DNA from: Anaerolineae bacterium
GTDB lineage: Bacteria; Chloroflexota; Anaerolineae; Aggregatilineales; Phototrophicaceae
Length of the DNA: 64,000 bases
Assembly (NCBI GenBank): GCA_022824365.1
Contig: JAJEAA010000014.1
Coordinates: 54,466-118,465, forward strand
Direction: 5' to 3'
The position numbers were made by a program, and so were the translations under genes. Each line of letters begins with the position of its first letter. The stretch's first letter is position 1. Of the stretch, positions 52,337 through 61,790 are shown one piece after another. Under the pieces are notes generated by a model. That model was given only the letters and a program-made list of their open reading frames with translations. It was not told the DNA's origin and did not search any database.

Positions 52337-52343
52337 TTTCGCT

Positions 52344-53375
52344 ATGAGCAAGATCGGATTCGGCGTCATCGGCACCGGCATCGTCGGCGGCGCCTGGCAT
52401 GCCCACGTCTATCACCACCTGCCAGCAGCGGAGTTGATCGCCGTCTGCGACCTGAACGAAGCGCGCGCCCGCGCGATCGCCGACCGCTACGGCCTGCCTC
52501 ATGTCTATACCGATTATCGCGATCTGCTCGCCCGCCCCGATATCGCCGCCGTCTCAATCGCCACGCCCGACTTCGCCCATCGCGAGATCGCTGTCGCCGC
52601 CGCAAAAGCTGGCAAGCACATCCTCGTCGAGAAGCCCCTCGCCACCACTGTTGAAGACGCCGAAGCCATCCTGCGCGCCGTTGACGAAGCCGGCGTCAAG
52701 CTCATGGTCGACTTCCACAATCGCGTCAACCCCGCCTTCGTGACGACGCGTCAGGCCGTGCTCGCTGGCGAACTGGGCGAGCTCAAATACATCTACGCCC
52801 GCCTCAGCAATACGACCTTCGTGCCGACTCAGATGCTGCCCTGGGCGGGACAAAGTTCAGCCCTCTGGTTCCTCGCCAGCCATACGCTGGATATGTCCTG
52901 CTGGCTGCTGGGCGATAAGCCAACCCGCGTTTACGCCGTCAGCCGCTCGGGCGTTCTGGAAGGGAAGGGCATCAACACAACTGACTTCCACATCGCCATC
53001 GTCGAGTTCGAGCGCGGCGCGGTCGTCACGCTGGAGAACAGTTGGATCCTGCCCGAGACCGAGCCAAACGTCTTCAACCTCAAGATGGAAATCCTGGGCA
53101 GCGACGGCGTCATGTACATCAACACCTCCGATAACCGAACCGTCGAGAAATACACGCGCGCTGCCGCCAGCCTGCCCGATACGCTCGGCTTCACCCTCGA
53201 CGCCAACTCCGCCCGCCTGAGCGGTTTCGTGCTCGAGGCCATCGCCCGCTTCGTCGATGCCGTCGTCGATGACCAACCGGTACTCGCCACCGGCGCGGAA
53301 GCCGCCCTGGTCACCCGCGTCTTGACCGCCATCGAAGCGTCCGCCGCCTGCGGTCAGCCTGTCGACCTGGATTAG
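52344..53375 (+). CDS. Gfo/Idh/MocA family oxidoreductase
   Basis: This 343-residue NAD(P)-dependent oxidoreductase has the Rossmann start GFGVIGTGIVGGAWHAHVYH and the diagnostic EKPLATT (about residues 94-100). A C-terminal beta-sheet domain carries SHTLDMSCWLLGDKP and NSWILPE. It would oxidise a sugar or inositol-like substrate. AAGGA precedes the start. It follows the permease fragment by eight bases, and the FGGY kinase starts 12 bases after its stop, so it remains in the sugar operon despite the loss of the importer. Confidence 0.92.
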   Translation: MSKIGFGVIGTGIVGGAWHAHVYHHLPAAELIAVCDLNEARARAIADRYGLPHVYTDYRDLLARPDIAAVSIATPDFAHREIAVAAAKAGKHILVEKPLATTVEDAEAILRAVDEAGVKLMVDFHNRVNPAFVTTRQAVLAGELGELKYIYARLSNTTFVPTQMLPWAGQSSALWFLASHTLDMSCWLLGDKPTRVYAVSRSGVLEGKGINTTDFHIAIVEFERGAVVTLENSWILPETEPNVFNLKMEILGSDGVMYINTSDNRTVEKYTRAAASLPDTLGFTLDANSARLSGFVLEAIARFVDAVVDDQPVLATGAEAALVTRVLTAIEASAACGQPVDLD

Positions 53376-53387
53376 AGCGCTGCTAAG

Positions 53388-54920
53388 GTGGACGACCGCC
53401 TGCTGCTCGGCATCGATATCGGCACCTCCAGCTCAAAAGGGGTGCTGGTCGCGCTTGACGGGCGGATCATCGCCGAACATGCCGTCTCCCATGGCTTCGA
53501 TATGCCTCAGCCCGGCTGGGCCGAGCAAGACGCTGACGCCGTCTGGTGGCACGACTTCCGCCTCATTTCCCGCGCCCTCATACACAAAGCCGAAATCGAC
53601 CCGAACCGCATCGCCGGCGTCGCCCCCAGCGCCATCGCCCCAACCATGCTCCCGCTCGACCAGAATTACCGCCCCCTGCGCCCCGCCATCCTCTATGGCA
53701 TCGACGCGCGCGCCGGCATCGAAATCGCTGACCTGACCCAGCAACTCGGCGAAGACGCGATCTTTCAGCGCACAGGTCACTCGCTCTCGGCGCAATCTGT
53801 CGGTCCCAAGGCGCTCTGGTACCGCCGCCATCAACCGAAGCTATTCGACCGCACCCGCAAGATCGTCACCGCCGCCACCTACCTCGTCTTCCGCTTGACC
53901 GACCGCTTCGTCGTCGATAACTATGTCGCGCCCTACTTCACGCCCTTCTTCGATGTGCATCGGCTTGCTTGGCGCGCGGACTGGGTCGAGCAGGTTTGCC
54001 CGCTCGAATGGCTGCCGGATACGCGCTGGTCAAATGAGCAGGCAGGCACTGTCACCGCCAAAGCCGCCGCCGAAACCGGCATCCCCGCCGGCACGCCCGT
54101 CGCCGTCGGCACAGCTGACGCGCTCGCCGAAGCCGTCGCCGCTGGCGCTGTTTCAAACGGCGACCTCATGGTCATGTACGGCACCACCCTCTTCCTCATC
54201 CAAACCACAGCACAGTATCGCCCGCACCGCGACCTCTGGGCATCCGCCCATTTACAGCCCGGCGCAGCCATCCTGGCAGCCGGCATGTCCACCTCCGGCG
54301 CCCTGCTAAGCTGGTTCCGCGACCAACTCGGCGCGGACGAACGCGCTACCGCGGATGCCACCGGCGCGAACGCTTTTACAATCCTGTCGGAACGCGCCGC
54401 CCAGACCCCGCCCGGCGCCGACGGGCTTGTCACGCTGCCCTACTTCAGCGGCGAGCGCACGCCCATCAACGATGTGCAGGCCAAAGGCATGTTCTTCGGC
54501 TTGACGCTCAGCCATACTCGCGCCCACCTCTACCGCAGCTGCCTCGAAGGCATCGCCTGCGGCCTGCGCCACAACATCGAGACCATGGCGGAAATAGATG
54601 CCCAACCCCGGCGTCTTGTCGCTATCGGCGGCGGCGCGCAGGATACGCTCTGGCTCCAAATCTGCAGCGATGTGACAGGCCTGCCGCAAGCTGTCCCGCA
54701 GCAGACCATCGGCGCCGCTTACGGCGATGCCTATATCGCCGGCATGGCCGCGGGTATCTTCGATGATTGGCGACCACTGCGGGATAGCTGGGTCAAAATC
54801 GATCGCCGCATACAACCCAACCGCGATGCCAAAGCGATCTACGACCGGCTCTATCCTCTCTATCGCGATCTCTACCGCGACAATCGCCAGCACATGCGCC
54901 GCCTTTCGCGACTCACTTGA
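53388..54920 (+). CDS. FGGY family carbohydrate kinase (xylulokinase-like)
   Basis: This 510-residue kinase starts at GTG. It has the phosphate-1 motif LLGIDIGTSSSKGVLVALDG (residues 4-23), a SHGFDMPQPGWAEQDADAVW segment typical of FGGY, AVGTADALAEAVAAGAV, and the adenosine motif LVAIGGGAQDTLWLQICSDVTG (about residue 405). A sugar such as a pentulose is the likely substrate. It is the last gene of the operon beginning with the BtpA-like gene. With the importer broken here, the substrate would have to come from another route. Confidence 0.9.
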   Translation: MDDRLLLGIDIGTSSSKGVLVALDGRIIAEHAVSHGFDMPQPGWAEQDADAVWWHDFRLISRALIHKAEIDPNRIAGVAPSAIAPTMLPLDQNYRPLRPAILYGIDARAGIEIADLTQQLGEDAIFQRTGHSLSAQSVGPKALWYRRHQPKLFDRTRKIVTAATYLVFRLTDRFVVDNYVAPYFTPFFDVHRLAWRADWVEQVCPLEWLPDTRWSNEQAGTVTAKAAAETGIPAGTPVAVGTADALAEAVAAGAVSNGDLMVMYGTTLFLIQTTAQYRPHRDLWASAHLQPGAAILAAGMSTSGALLSWFRDQLGADERATADATGANAFTILSERAAQTPPGADGLVTLPYFSGERTPINDVQAKGMFFGLTLSHTRAHLYRSCLEGIACGLRHNIETMAEIDAQPRRLVAIGGGAQDTLWLQICSDVTGLPQAVPQQTIGAAYGDAYIAGMAAGIFDDWRPLRDSWVKIDRRIQPNRDAKAIYDRLYPLYRDLYRDNRQHMRRLSRLT

Positions 54921-54990
54921 AGGCTGGAATGCCTTCATGTAGGCTATTGCTGTGGCGCAAGTGAATCTGCCTTCAGGAGAAGAAATAGAC

Positions 54991-55404
54991 ATGGCAACAA
55001 AAACAGCGAAAAAAGACGCCGACAACCTGGCCGCCGTGCTCGAGAAGATCCCCCAAATGTTCGGCGACCAGGCGGACATCGGCCGGCGCATGCACGATGC
55101 CATCATGGAAGCCGCGCCGGCGCTCAAGCCGCGCTTGTGGTACGGCATGCCCGGCTACGCGCTCGGCCGCAGCAAACCGGTGCTGGTCTTCATCCGCAAG
55201 GACGACTACTTGACCTTCGGTCTCACTGAGAAGGCGAAATTGCTGGTCGACGCGGACGCGCCCCACAAGCTCACGCCCAACGCCTGGTTTCTGACCGAGC
55301 TGGACGCGGCCACCGAGGCGCGGATGGCCGAGATTGTGCGGGCTGCGGTGGGTGAGGGCGTTAAGGCCAAACTCTCACCCGGTCACGTATCGCGATCCTG
55401 TTGA
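54991..55404 (+). CDS. DUF1801 domain-containing protein
   Basis: This 137-residue protein starts at ATG 54991 behind AGGAG; the in-frame GTG at 54952 is an alternative. The DUF1801 (YdhG-like) core has MHDAIMEAAPALKPRLWYGMPGYAL, LVFIRKDDYLTFGLTEKAKLL and KLTPNAWFLTELDA. The family is widespread and of unknown biochemical function. Its 3' end overlaps the converging secreted-protein gene by 22 bases. Confidence 0.75.
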   Translation: MATKTAKKDADNLAAVLEKIPQMFGDQADIGRRMHDAIMEAAPALKPRLWYGMPGYALGRSKPVLVFIRKDDYLTFGLTEKAKLLVDADAPHKLTPNAWFLTELDAATEARMAEIVRAAVGEGVKAKLSPGHVSRSC

Positions 55405-57179
55405 TTCGTAGTGGAAGCTCCGCCTGCAATGGTCACCGTCCGCGGCAGGTATTCGGTCGCGGTCAGCATGAAGGTGTCGTAGAAGATCGGCTGCCCCCAT
55501 TCGATTGAGGCGATGGGGCTGTCGACGAGGCCTTCGAGGTTGACGTAGTCCAGTTTGGTGAGGTCTACGCTGCCAAAAAAGCCAGTGAACAACCCGCTGT
55601 CGTAGAAGTCAAACTCAATTTGGTAATCGCCTCGCAGAACGGCTGGCTGTTCGTAGAATGGATCATAAGCCACCTGCCTCGTATCCTGCCAAATGACAAC
55701 GATTACTCGTCCGCCGCTGTAACCCGCCGACGTAAGCGTCGTCGAGGGATGCCAGCTTGTGCTGTAAACGTGACATCCATTGACTTCGCCACAGAACACG
55801 CTCCCAACCCACTCCATCAGATAAGGAAACTCTGATATCTGCGACCTGTCTGGGTTTAATCGCCCGTTAGCACAGTTTTCGTCCATCGGCGCGCGGCACG
55901 CTGTATACGATTGATCATCCGCCTCTCCGTCGCGGTCGAGTAAATTCACATTGACGTACGATTCGTTGGGCGCGACCCAAGCATTGTAATATAGTTCGTC
56001 AGTCTGACTGTCATACACGCGAATCTCGCCGCCATTGCGATAGCTGATGTAACGTCCACTGCGCGACACATCGACAAGCTTGTTAGCTTCGACATCGCGG
56101 ACGCCCGGCGCCAGCTTCGGCTCAGCCTCCTCAAAGAGATTCCAGTGCCAAATGCCGAGTGTATCCTGCCAGACGATTGTGCTGCTGTTCGCGCTCCAGC
56201 TTAGCAGCAAGTCCTTGCTTTCGTTAATCTGCAGATGTACGGCCGCCACTTGCTCAATCGCCATACCCGGATACCAGCCCGAGCTCCAATCTGTGTCTCG
56301 CGGAGCCCCTCGGTCACGATAAATGTAGACGGCCAGGTGATAGTCATCCCACACCGCCACCATGTTACTGTCCGGCGAAAAGACCGCATGCTTGCCCGGA
56401 ACGCTAATTTGGTCACGGAAATCTTCCGCCATATACTGCTTGCCCCAGATGTAGTTGAACACCAAGGTGTCGCTGCCCTCGCGGTAGATGGTATGCGCGC
56501 CGTCAGGGGATATGGCGATTGGATCGTCATCGCCGAGTACGGTCAAGCTGCGGTCGGGATTCACTTGCAGGCGCGTGCCGTCCTGCAGCGTCACCAGCAG
56601 ATAGCGCATGAGCGGACGTCTTGATGTTTCGGAGCGATCCGGCTCGACCGCTTCGTCACGCTCGCCAATCTCCAGAAGATGAGCCACGAATTCTTCCTCC
56701 GTTAGCACAATCTCATCCATGAATCCGTCGGGGTCATCGACGAAATACTCGCCGTCCATTTCACCGTCGACAAAGAAGTAGTGCGCCGCATTCCAGAGCG
56801 CATCTGTGAACGTGCCGTCGCCATTGCTCTTGAGACCGTAGTAACCGTGTTTGTCCCGGATCAGCGGTGTTCCGCCGCCCGCATAAAGACAGTGTGTGGT
56901 GGGGTAGCCTCGCACGCGGCGGGCTGTTTCCAGGCCGACCGGGTAACGAACCACCGCCAGCCATTCGGGTCCTTCGCCTTTGTAATATTCGTGTACCTTG
57001 AGGAGCGCGCTGAAGTTACGGTCGTCGACTTCCATGACAGTCGCGCGCACCCAGAGATCCATCTCCGGTATCTGTGTAAAGTCGTACGGAAGCGGCTCCC
57101 AGCAGGCCAGAGAAACCGACGTTGTGATTGCGCCGCTTAGCAGCAGCGCGAAAAGTAGTGACTTCAATCGCAGGCTCAT
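55383..57179 (-). CDS. Secreted protein with probable beta-propeller-like C-terminal region
   Basis: This 598-residue protein has a signal peptide (LLFALLLSGAITTSVSLAC). A first domain (about 30-150) has a VRATVMEVDDRNFSALLKVHEYYKG stretch like Cys-containing tissue-inhibitor-type OB-fold domains. A second (about 200-500) has repeated strand motifs such as DDDPIAISPDGAHTIYREG, KHAVFSPDSNMVAVWDDYHLAVYI, LLSWSANSSTIVWQD and SRSGRYISYRNGGEIRVYDS, typical of a beta-propeller built from WD40/TolB-like blades. No catalytic motif is apparent. It is exported; function unknown. Confidence 0.7.
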   Translation of the reverse strand: MSLRLKSLLFALLLSGAITTSVSLACWEPLPYDFTQIPEMDLWVRATVMEVDDRNFSALLKVHEYYKGEGPEWLAVVRYPVGLETARRVRGYPTTHCLYAGGGTPLIRDKHGYYGLKSNGDGTFTDALWNAAHYFFVDGEMDGEYFVDDPDGFMDEIVLTEEEFVAHLLEIGERDEAVEPDRSETSRRPLMRYLLVTLQDGTRLQVNPDRSLTVLGDDDPIAISPDGAHTIYREGSDTLVFNYIWGKQYMAEDFRDQISVPGKHAVFSPDSNMVAVWDDYHLAVYIYRDRGAPRDTDWSSGWYPGMAIEQVAAVHLQINESKDLLLSWSANSSTIVWQDTLGIWHWNLFEEAEPKLAPGVRDVEANKLVDVSRSGRYISYRNGGEIRVYDSQTDELYYNAWVAPNESYVNVNLLDRDGEADDQSYTACRAPMDENCANGRLNPDRSQISEFPYLMEWVGSVFCGEVNGCHVYSTSWHPSTTLTSAGYSGGRVIVVIWQDTRQVAYDPFYEQPAVLRGDYQIEFDFYDSGLFTGFFGSVDLTKLDYVNLEGLVDSPIASIEWGQPIFYDTFMLTATEYLPRTVTIAGGASTTNQQDRDT

Positions 57180-57390
57180 ATTCGCTTCCTTTGCTGCTCT
57201 CCAGCCATTCCCATTCTATATCGCTGACTTCGCGACCGGGGGTGACGCCTGTCAGTCATTGGCACTCCGTAGCTTGCCGTAGGCTGCGCGTATACCTCCC
57301 GCAGACCTCAGCGTCAGATTAAACCCGCAATAGACATCCCCCCGCTTCTGCACGACAATAGCTCGCGTTTTCTACCTGCCAGGAGCCCCC

Positions 57391-58230
57391 ATGCCCTACG
57401 AACCCAACCTCTACGACTCCCACATGCACACCACCCTCTGCAAACACGCCCGCGGTCCGCTCAGCGCCTACGCCGAGCAAGCCGAGCGCGCAGGACTGCG
57501 CGGCATCAGCGTCACTTGCCACAGCCCAATGCCCGACGGCTGGAACGCCTCGGTGCGCATGACGGTTGAGCAGTTCCCGGGTTATGTCGATATGGTGGCG
57601 GAGCTGCGCGATCAGTTCGCCGGGCGCGTGGATGTGCGCCTGGGCATGGAAAGCGACTACTTCCCCGGCATGGAGCGCTGGCTGGACGAACTGCACCGCC
57701 GCGCCGATTTCAGCTACATTCTCGGCTCGGTGCACCCGCAAACGCCCGAATACCAAGCGCTCTACCTCGAGGGCTCCACGCGGCTGGAATACGAAACGAG
57801 TTATTTCGAGAACCTGGCCAACGCCGCCGAGAGCGGTCTCTTCGATTGCCTCAGCCATCCCGACATCGTCAAGATTGTGCATCCCAAGCAATATCAGGCG
57901 AGCGAACATAAGGATACGATCCGCCGCGCCCTGGACCGCATCGCCCGCGCCGGCGTCGCTATGGAACTCAACACCAGCGGTCTAAACAAGCCATATCCGG
58001 AGATGAACCCTGGAGGCGAAATCCTGGCGGAAATGGCGCTGCGGGATATACCCGTCGTGCTCGGCTCCGATTCCCACGATGCCCATCGCGTCGGCGCCGA
58101 CTTCGACAAAGCGCTGGCTCAACTGCAAGACGCCGGCTACGAGCGCGTCAGCTACTTCATCGACCGCCAGCGCCGCGACCTGCCCATCAGCGAAGTCTTC
58201 CTGGCGGAACTTCAACCCCGCCCCGTCTGA
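57391..58230 (+). CDS. PHP domain histidinol-phosphatase family protein
   Basis: This 279-residue protein starts behind AGGAG and has the PHP metal motifs: YDSHMHTTLCKHARG (first), ISVTCHSPMPDG (second), LGMESDYFPG (third), ILGSVHP, DCLSHPDIVK, MELNTSG and VVLGSDSHDAHRVG (last). This is the HisJ-type arrangement of histidinol-phosphate phosphatases, though many PHP proteins act on other phosphates. No his genes adjoin, so a histidine role is not proved. Confidence 0.87.
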   Translation: MPYEPNLYDSHMHTTLCKHARGPLSAYAEQAERAGLRGISVTCHSPMPDGWNASVRMTVEQFPGYVDMVAELRDQFAGRVDVRLGMESDYFPGMERWLDELHRRADFSYILGSVHPQTPEYQALYLEGSTRLEYETSYFENLANAAESGLFDCLSHPDIVKIVHPKQYQASEHKDTIRRALDRIARAGVAMELNTSGLNKPYPEMNPGGEILAEMALRDIPVVLGSDSHDAHRVGADFDKALAQLQDAGYERVSYFIDRQRRDLPISEVFLAELQPRPV

Positions 58231-58369
58231 CCCTCTGCCGGAATACTTCTGAAAACTTGCCCGCCGCGATTATGAATCATCATGTCACCGGCAGGCCGCT
58301 AAGCAAGCGCTCTCCCTCTCCAATGCTTTGGGGAGGGACCGGGGTGGGGTAGACTCTCACGCTTGAAAC

Positions 58370-59677
58370 CTATTCCCCATACCAGTCATCGCGATTCAGC
58401 GGCAGATCTCCAGCCGCCCCCCTGCCATCGCGCGATTTATACAGCAGCGCCTGATGGATCGAGTTGTAGCCGGATTCGAAAGTCCAGCGCGCGCCGGCCA
58501 GGTAAATCCGCCAGCGTCGGTAGCCGACCGGGCCCAGCATATCCAGTATCCTGTCTTCATGCGCTTCATAGCGCGCCAGCCAATTCTTCAGCGTCAGCGC
58601 ATAATGCTCGCGCAAACTCTCGACATCGCGCGCCTCAAAGCCCGCTTTCGCCGCCACATCCAGCACATAAGCGATATGCTGGCTGTCCCCATCCGGGAAG
58701 ATATACTGCTGGACGAAAGAATCCTTGGCTTGATACTGCGGTACTTTCGGCGCTTGAAACAGCGTGATGCCATGATTCAAAAACACGCCCCCCGGCTTCA
58801 ACAAACGGAAGGCTTTATCGAAATAGATGCCCAGATTTTCCCGCCCCACATGCTCGACCATGCCGACGCTGACGATCTTGTCGAATTGCCTGCTCTCGTC
58901 GACATTACGGTAATCCAACAATTCCGCCCGACAGCGACCGGAAAGTCCCGCCGCCTCAATCCGCTCATTCGCCAGCGCCAACTGCTTTTCCGCCAGCGTG
59001 ATGCCCAGCGCCTCAACGCCGTAATGCTCGGCCGCGTGCATGATCAGCGCGCCCCAGCCACAGCCGATATCCAGCAGGCGGTCGCCCGGCTCCAGCCGCA
59101 GCTTGCGGCAGATATAATCCAGCTTGCGGCTCTGCGCGGCGTCGATGCTCTCTGCCGGATCCTTGAAGTAAGCGCAGGAATACACCATCTTCTCGTCCAG
59201 CCACAACTGATAGAACTCGTTCGAGACATCATAGTGGTATTGGATCGCCTGCATATCGCGGTTCACCGAATGCTTCGCTCCCGAAAGATGCGCGATCTGA
59301 TTGTTGCTGCCCGGATCCCGCGAAGGCAGGCGCAGCAACTTGGGCGCGAAACGCAAGGTGTCGCTCAAGCTCCAGCCTTCCCACAAGTAACGCGCCAGAT
59401 CAATCGCCGCGTATAACTCGCCCTCGATTTCGAAGTCGCCGAACATATACGCTTCTCCCAGCTTCCGCTCCGTCGGCGGGAAGAACATCCGGCGCAGCGC
59501 CGATGGTCCCGTCAATACAATCGTGAATTGATGCTCCCTGGCGCCCTGCGGTTCCCATACCGTGCCCTCCCACAAGCGGATGGCGAAATCCCGACCCGGA
59601 TAATCGGCAAACACCGCACTGAGCAAATCCAGCGTGTTTGTCACATGACTATCGCCTACCATGTGACTCATAACCAT
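58370..59677 (-). CDS. Cyclopropane-fatty-acyl-phospholipid synthase family protein
   Basis: This 435-residue protein starts at ATG 59677 behind AAGGAGGA (an upstream in-frame ATG at 59782 gives a non-homologous extension). The N-terminal domain contains PPTERKLGEAYMFGDFEIEG. The SAM domain has LDIGCGWGALIMHAAEHYGV (about residue 195), GITLAEKQLALANERI and SVGMVEHVGRENL. It methylates or cyclopropanates unsaturated lipid chains at the membrane using SAM. Confidence 0.92.
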   Translation of the reverse strand: MVMSHMVGDSHVTNTLDLLSAVFADYPGRDFAIRLWEGTVWEPQGAREHQFTIVLTGPSALRRMFFPPTERKLGEAYMFGDFEIEGELYAAIDLARYLWEGWSLSDTLRFAPKLLRLPSRDPGSNNQIAHLSGAKHSVNRDMQAIQYHYDVSNEFYQLWLDEKMVYSCAYFKDPAESIDAAQSRKLDYICRKLRLEPGDRLLDIGCGWGALIMHAAEHYGVEALGITLAEKQLALANERIEAAGLSGRCRAELLDYRNVDESRQFDKIVSVGMVEHVGRENLGIYFDKAFRLLKPGGVFLNHGITLFQAPKVPQYQAKDSFVQQYIFPDGDSQHIAYVLDVAAKAGFEARDVESLREHYALTLKNWLARYEAHEDRILDMLGPVGYRRWRIYLAGARWTFESGYNSIHQALLYKSRDGRGAAGDLPLNRDDWYGE

Positions 59678-59898
59678 TGCTATCCTCCTTCTTCCACTCT
59701 GCCGGAGGGCGGTATCGGCTGGCAACAGAGATTTTCCACTCCAGCTAATTTCGCGAAAGATTATAACAAACATCGGCAACAATGCGCGACACCTCGCGTA
59801 TACGAGTGTAAGGCAACCGTATCAAATTGAATTGCGCTTATAAAATCTCTGTGTCTCTGTGGTGAATTATCCTGGACCCGTCCACCCACGAACCCCAA

Positions 59899-60519
59899 TT
59901 GCTCATCGTCGCGGATAACCTCTTGACCCGCGCCGGCTTGACTGCCCTGCTGGAGGAGCGCGGCTGCCTCGTCCTGGCCGCTGTCGATGGCGCGCGTCTG
60001 CAGCGGGATGTCGACCAGTACGATCCCGATGCCCTCGTCATCGACCTCGGCTGGGAAAGCGAAACCATGCGCCAAGTCCTGATCCAGCTTGAACCGGACC
60101 TGCCCGTACTGGCGCTTGTCGCGGCCGAAGACGACGCATCGCTGCCGCCGCTTCTGCCAGCCTTGCGCCTCTTTCCGCAGTTCGCCTTGCTCCGCCGCGA
60201 TTGCCAGCCCGATGCCCTTCTAGCCGCCCTCGACGCCCTTGTCAGCGGACTCAGCGCCCTCGACCCGCGCTTGACCTCCCTGCTATCCGCCGCCGGCCAA
60301 GTATCGCGCGATCCCCCGCTCAACCCCTTGACCGCCCGCGAAAATGAAGTCCTCCAACTCCTCGCCCGCGGCTTAACCAACCGCGCCATCGCTCTCGAAC
60401 TGGGCATCACCCAGCATACCGTGAAGTTCCACGTCAACTCGATCATGAGCAAGCTCGACGCCCAAAGCCGCACCCAAGCCGTCGTCCGCGCCACCCAGCT
60501 CGGCATGATCGCCCTCTGA
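59899..60519 (+). CDS. LuxR/NarL-type response regulator with degenerate receiver
   Basis: This 206-residue protein starts at TTG 59899; the frame is open to about 59866 without an ATG, so a different start such as CTG 59872 cannot be excluded. The receiver has an acidic Asp in LVIDLGWES, but the conserved Lys is absent (LLRRDCQPDAL), suggesting phosphorylation-independent use. The LuxR HTH is clear: LTARENEVLQLLARGLTNRA then IALELGITQHTVKFHVNSI. No kinase is adjacent. It lies 74 bases ahead of the epimerase gene and could be co-transcribed. Confidence 0.82.
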   Translation: MLIVADNLLTRAGLTALLEERGCLVLAAVDGARLQRDVDQYDPDALVIDLGWESETMRQVLIQLEPDLPVLALVAAEDDASLPPLLPALRLFPQFALLRRDCQPDALLAALDALVSGLSALDPRLTSLLSAAGQVSRDPPLNPLTARENEVLQLLARGLTNRAIALELGITQHTVKFHVNSIMSKLDAQSRTQAVVRATQLGMIAL

Positions 60520-60593
60520 ATGATGGGCATGACGAATCCACGCGGCTTGTGGCAAGATAAGCAGCGCTGGATTAGGCCTGTCAGGTCTCCAAG

Positions 60594-61613
60594 ATGAAAG
60601 TTCTGGTCACCGGCGCCACCGGTTTCGTCGGCGCCCATCTCGTCCGCACCCTCGCGCAAGCCGGTCACGCCGTCCGCGTTCTCTACCGCTCGGGGAGCAA
60701 ACTGCGCCAACTCGCCGATCTTGACCTTGAAGCGGTTCAAGGCACACTCGCCGATAGCGCCGCCCTTGAGCGCGCCTGCGCCGGCTGCGATGTCCTATTT
60801 CATGTCGCCGCCAAAGCCGACTACTGGAAAGATGACGACCGCGCCGCCCTCTGGCAAATCAACGTCGAAGGCACGCGCAATATCCTCGCCGCCGCCAAAG
60901 CCGCCGGAGTAAAGCGGGTCGTCTTCACCAGCAGCGCCTCAGCCATCGGCATCCGCCCGGGAACCGAGCTCGCCGACGAAAACGATGCCTTCAACCTGCC
61001 GCCCGAGCGCTTCTACTACGCCTACACCAAGTGGAAAGCGGAAGAAGCGGTCGCCGAATTTGTCGCCGACGGCATGGACATCGTGACGCTCAACCCGGCC
61101 GTCATCATCGGTCCCGGCGATCTGAACGCCATCTCCGGCAGCTTCATTATCGAGACCGCCCGTTACCAGTGGCTCGTCCCTATGTCATCCGGCGGCCTGT
61201 CCGTCATTGATGTCCGTGACGTCGCCCGCGCCCATCTCAACGCCATCGACCACGGCAGAAGCGGCCAGCGCTACATCCTCACCGCCGCGAACTTGTCCTA
61301 TCGCCAGTGGTTCAGGCTGATAGCCGCCGCCTGTGACGCGCGCCCGCCGCTCTTCTCAACCCCCGACTGGCTGCTGGAACCGATCGCTCGCGGCATTGAC
61401 GCCCTGCGCCGTCTCGGCCTCCAGACGCCGATGGACGCGGACCAGACCCGGCTCGGCAGCGCCCATGTCTACCTCGACGCCGGCAAAGCTCAACGCGAGC
61501 TCGGCGCCCCCGAGATCGATATCGAAACCAGCCTGCGCGACACCTTCGAATGGTATCGCCAGCACGGCTACATCAAACCCAACCTGCTGACGCGCCTGAT
61601 AAGCCTGCTCTGA
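60594..61613 (+). CDS. NAD-dependent epimerase/dehydratase (dihydroflavonol-4-reductase or HpnA-like)
   Basis: This 339-residue extended SDR has the cofactor loop VTGATGFVGAHLVRTL (residues 4-19), TSSASAIGI, the catalytic Tyr-x3-Lys in YAYTKWKAEE (about residues 142-151), and GPGDLNAISG. The sequence pattern, including RVLYRSGSKLRQL, resembles dihydroflavonol-4-reductase-like and hopanoid-associated sugar epimerases. Substrate unknown. It is read from the plus strand behind a regulator gene. Confidence 0.87.
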   Translation: MKVLVTGATGFVGAHLVRTLAQAGHAVRVLYRSGSKLRQLADLDLEAVQGTLADSAALERACAGCDVLFHVAAKADYWKDDDRAALWQINVEGTRNILAAAKAAGVKRVVFTSSASAIGIRPGTELADENDAFNLPPERFYYAYTKWKAEEAVAEFVADGMDIVTLNPAVIIGPGDLNAISGSFIIETARYQWLVPMSSGGLSVIDVRDVARAHLNAIDHGRSGQRYILTAANLSYRQWFRLIAAACDARPPLFSTPDWLLEPIARGIDALRRLGLQTPMDADQTRLGSAHVYLDAGKAQRELGAPEIDIETSLRDTFEWYRQHGYIKPNLLTRLISLL

Positions 61614-61650
61614 AACTGGGCAACCGCGAAAAAACTCAGTAAATGCAAGT

Positions 61651-61779
61651 AAGTCGTGCGAAAAGTGAAATGTAGTGGATGTTGCAGGCGGGCGACTCAC
61701 AGAGTCGCCCCTACAATGATTTCGATTTTTTGTCTTTCTCATGACTTTGTCGGCTCTACTTCTGTGTCGTCGGCGGCAA
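61651..61779. repeat. Dispersed repeat with 9-3-9 inverted repeat, copy 2
   Basis: In reverse orientation to copy 1. The hairpin GGGCGACTC-ACA-GAGTCGCCC is at 61690-61710. It lacks the 20 or so bases AATATTGCAAGGTAAAGAGA found in the other two copies. Confidence 0.85.
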
Positions 61780-61790
61780 GGCTTTTCTTC

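Noticed and set aside
58290..58360. CTCTCCCTCTCC...GGGGAGGGACCGGGGTGGGG imperfect hairpin as a specific terminator or regulatory RNA
   Set aside because: This kind of C/G-rich phrase is very common in intergenic DNA of many bacteria. It could terminate the PHP gene but nothing specific supports more.
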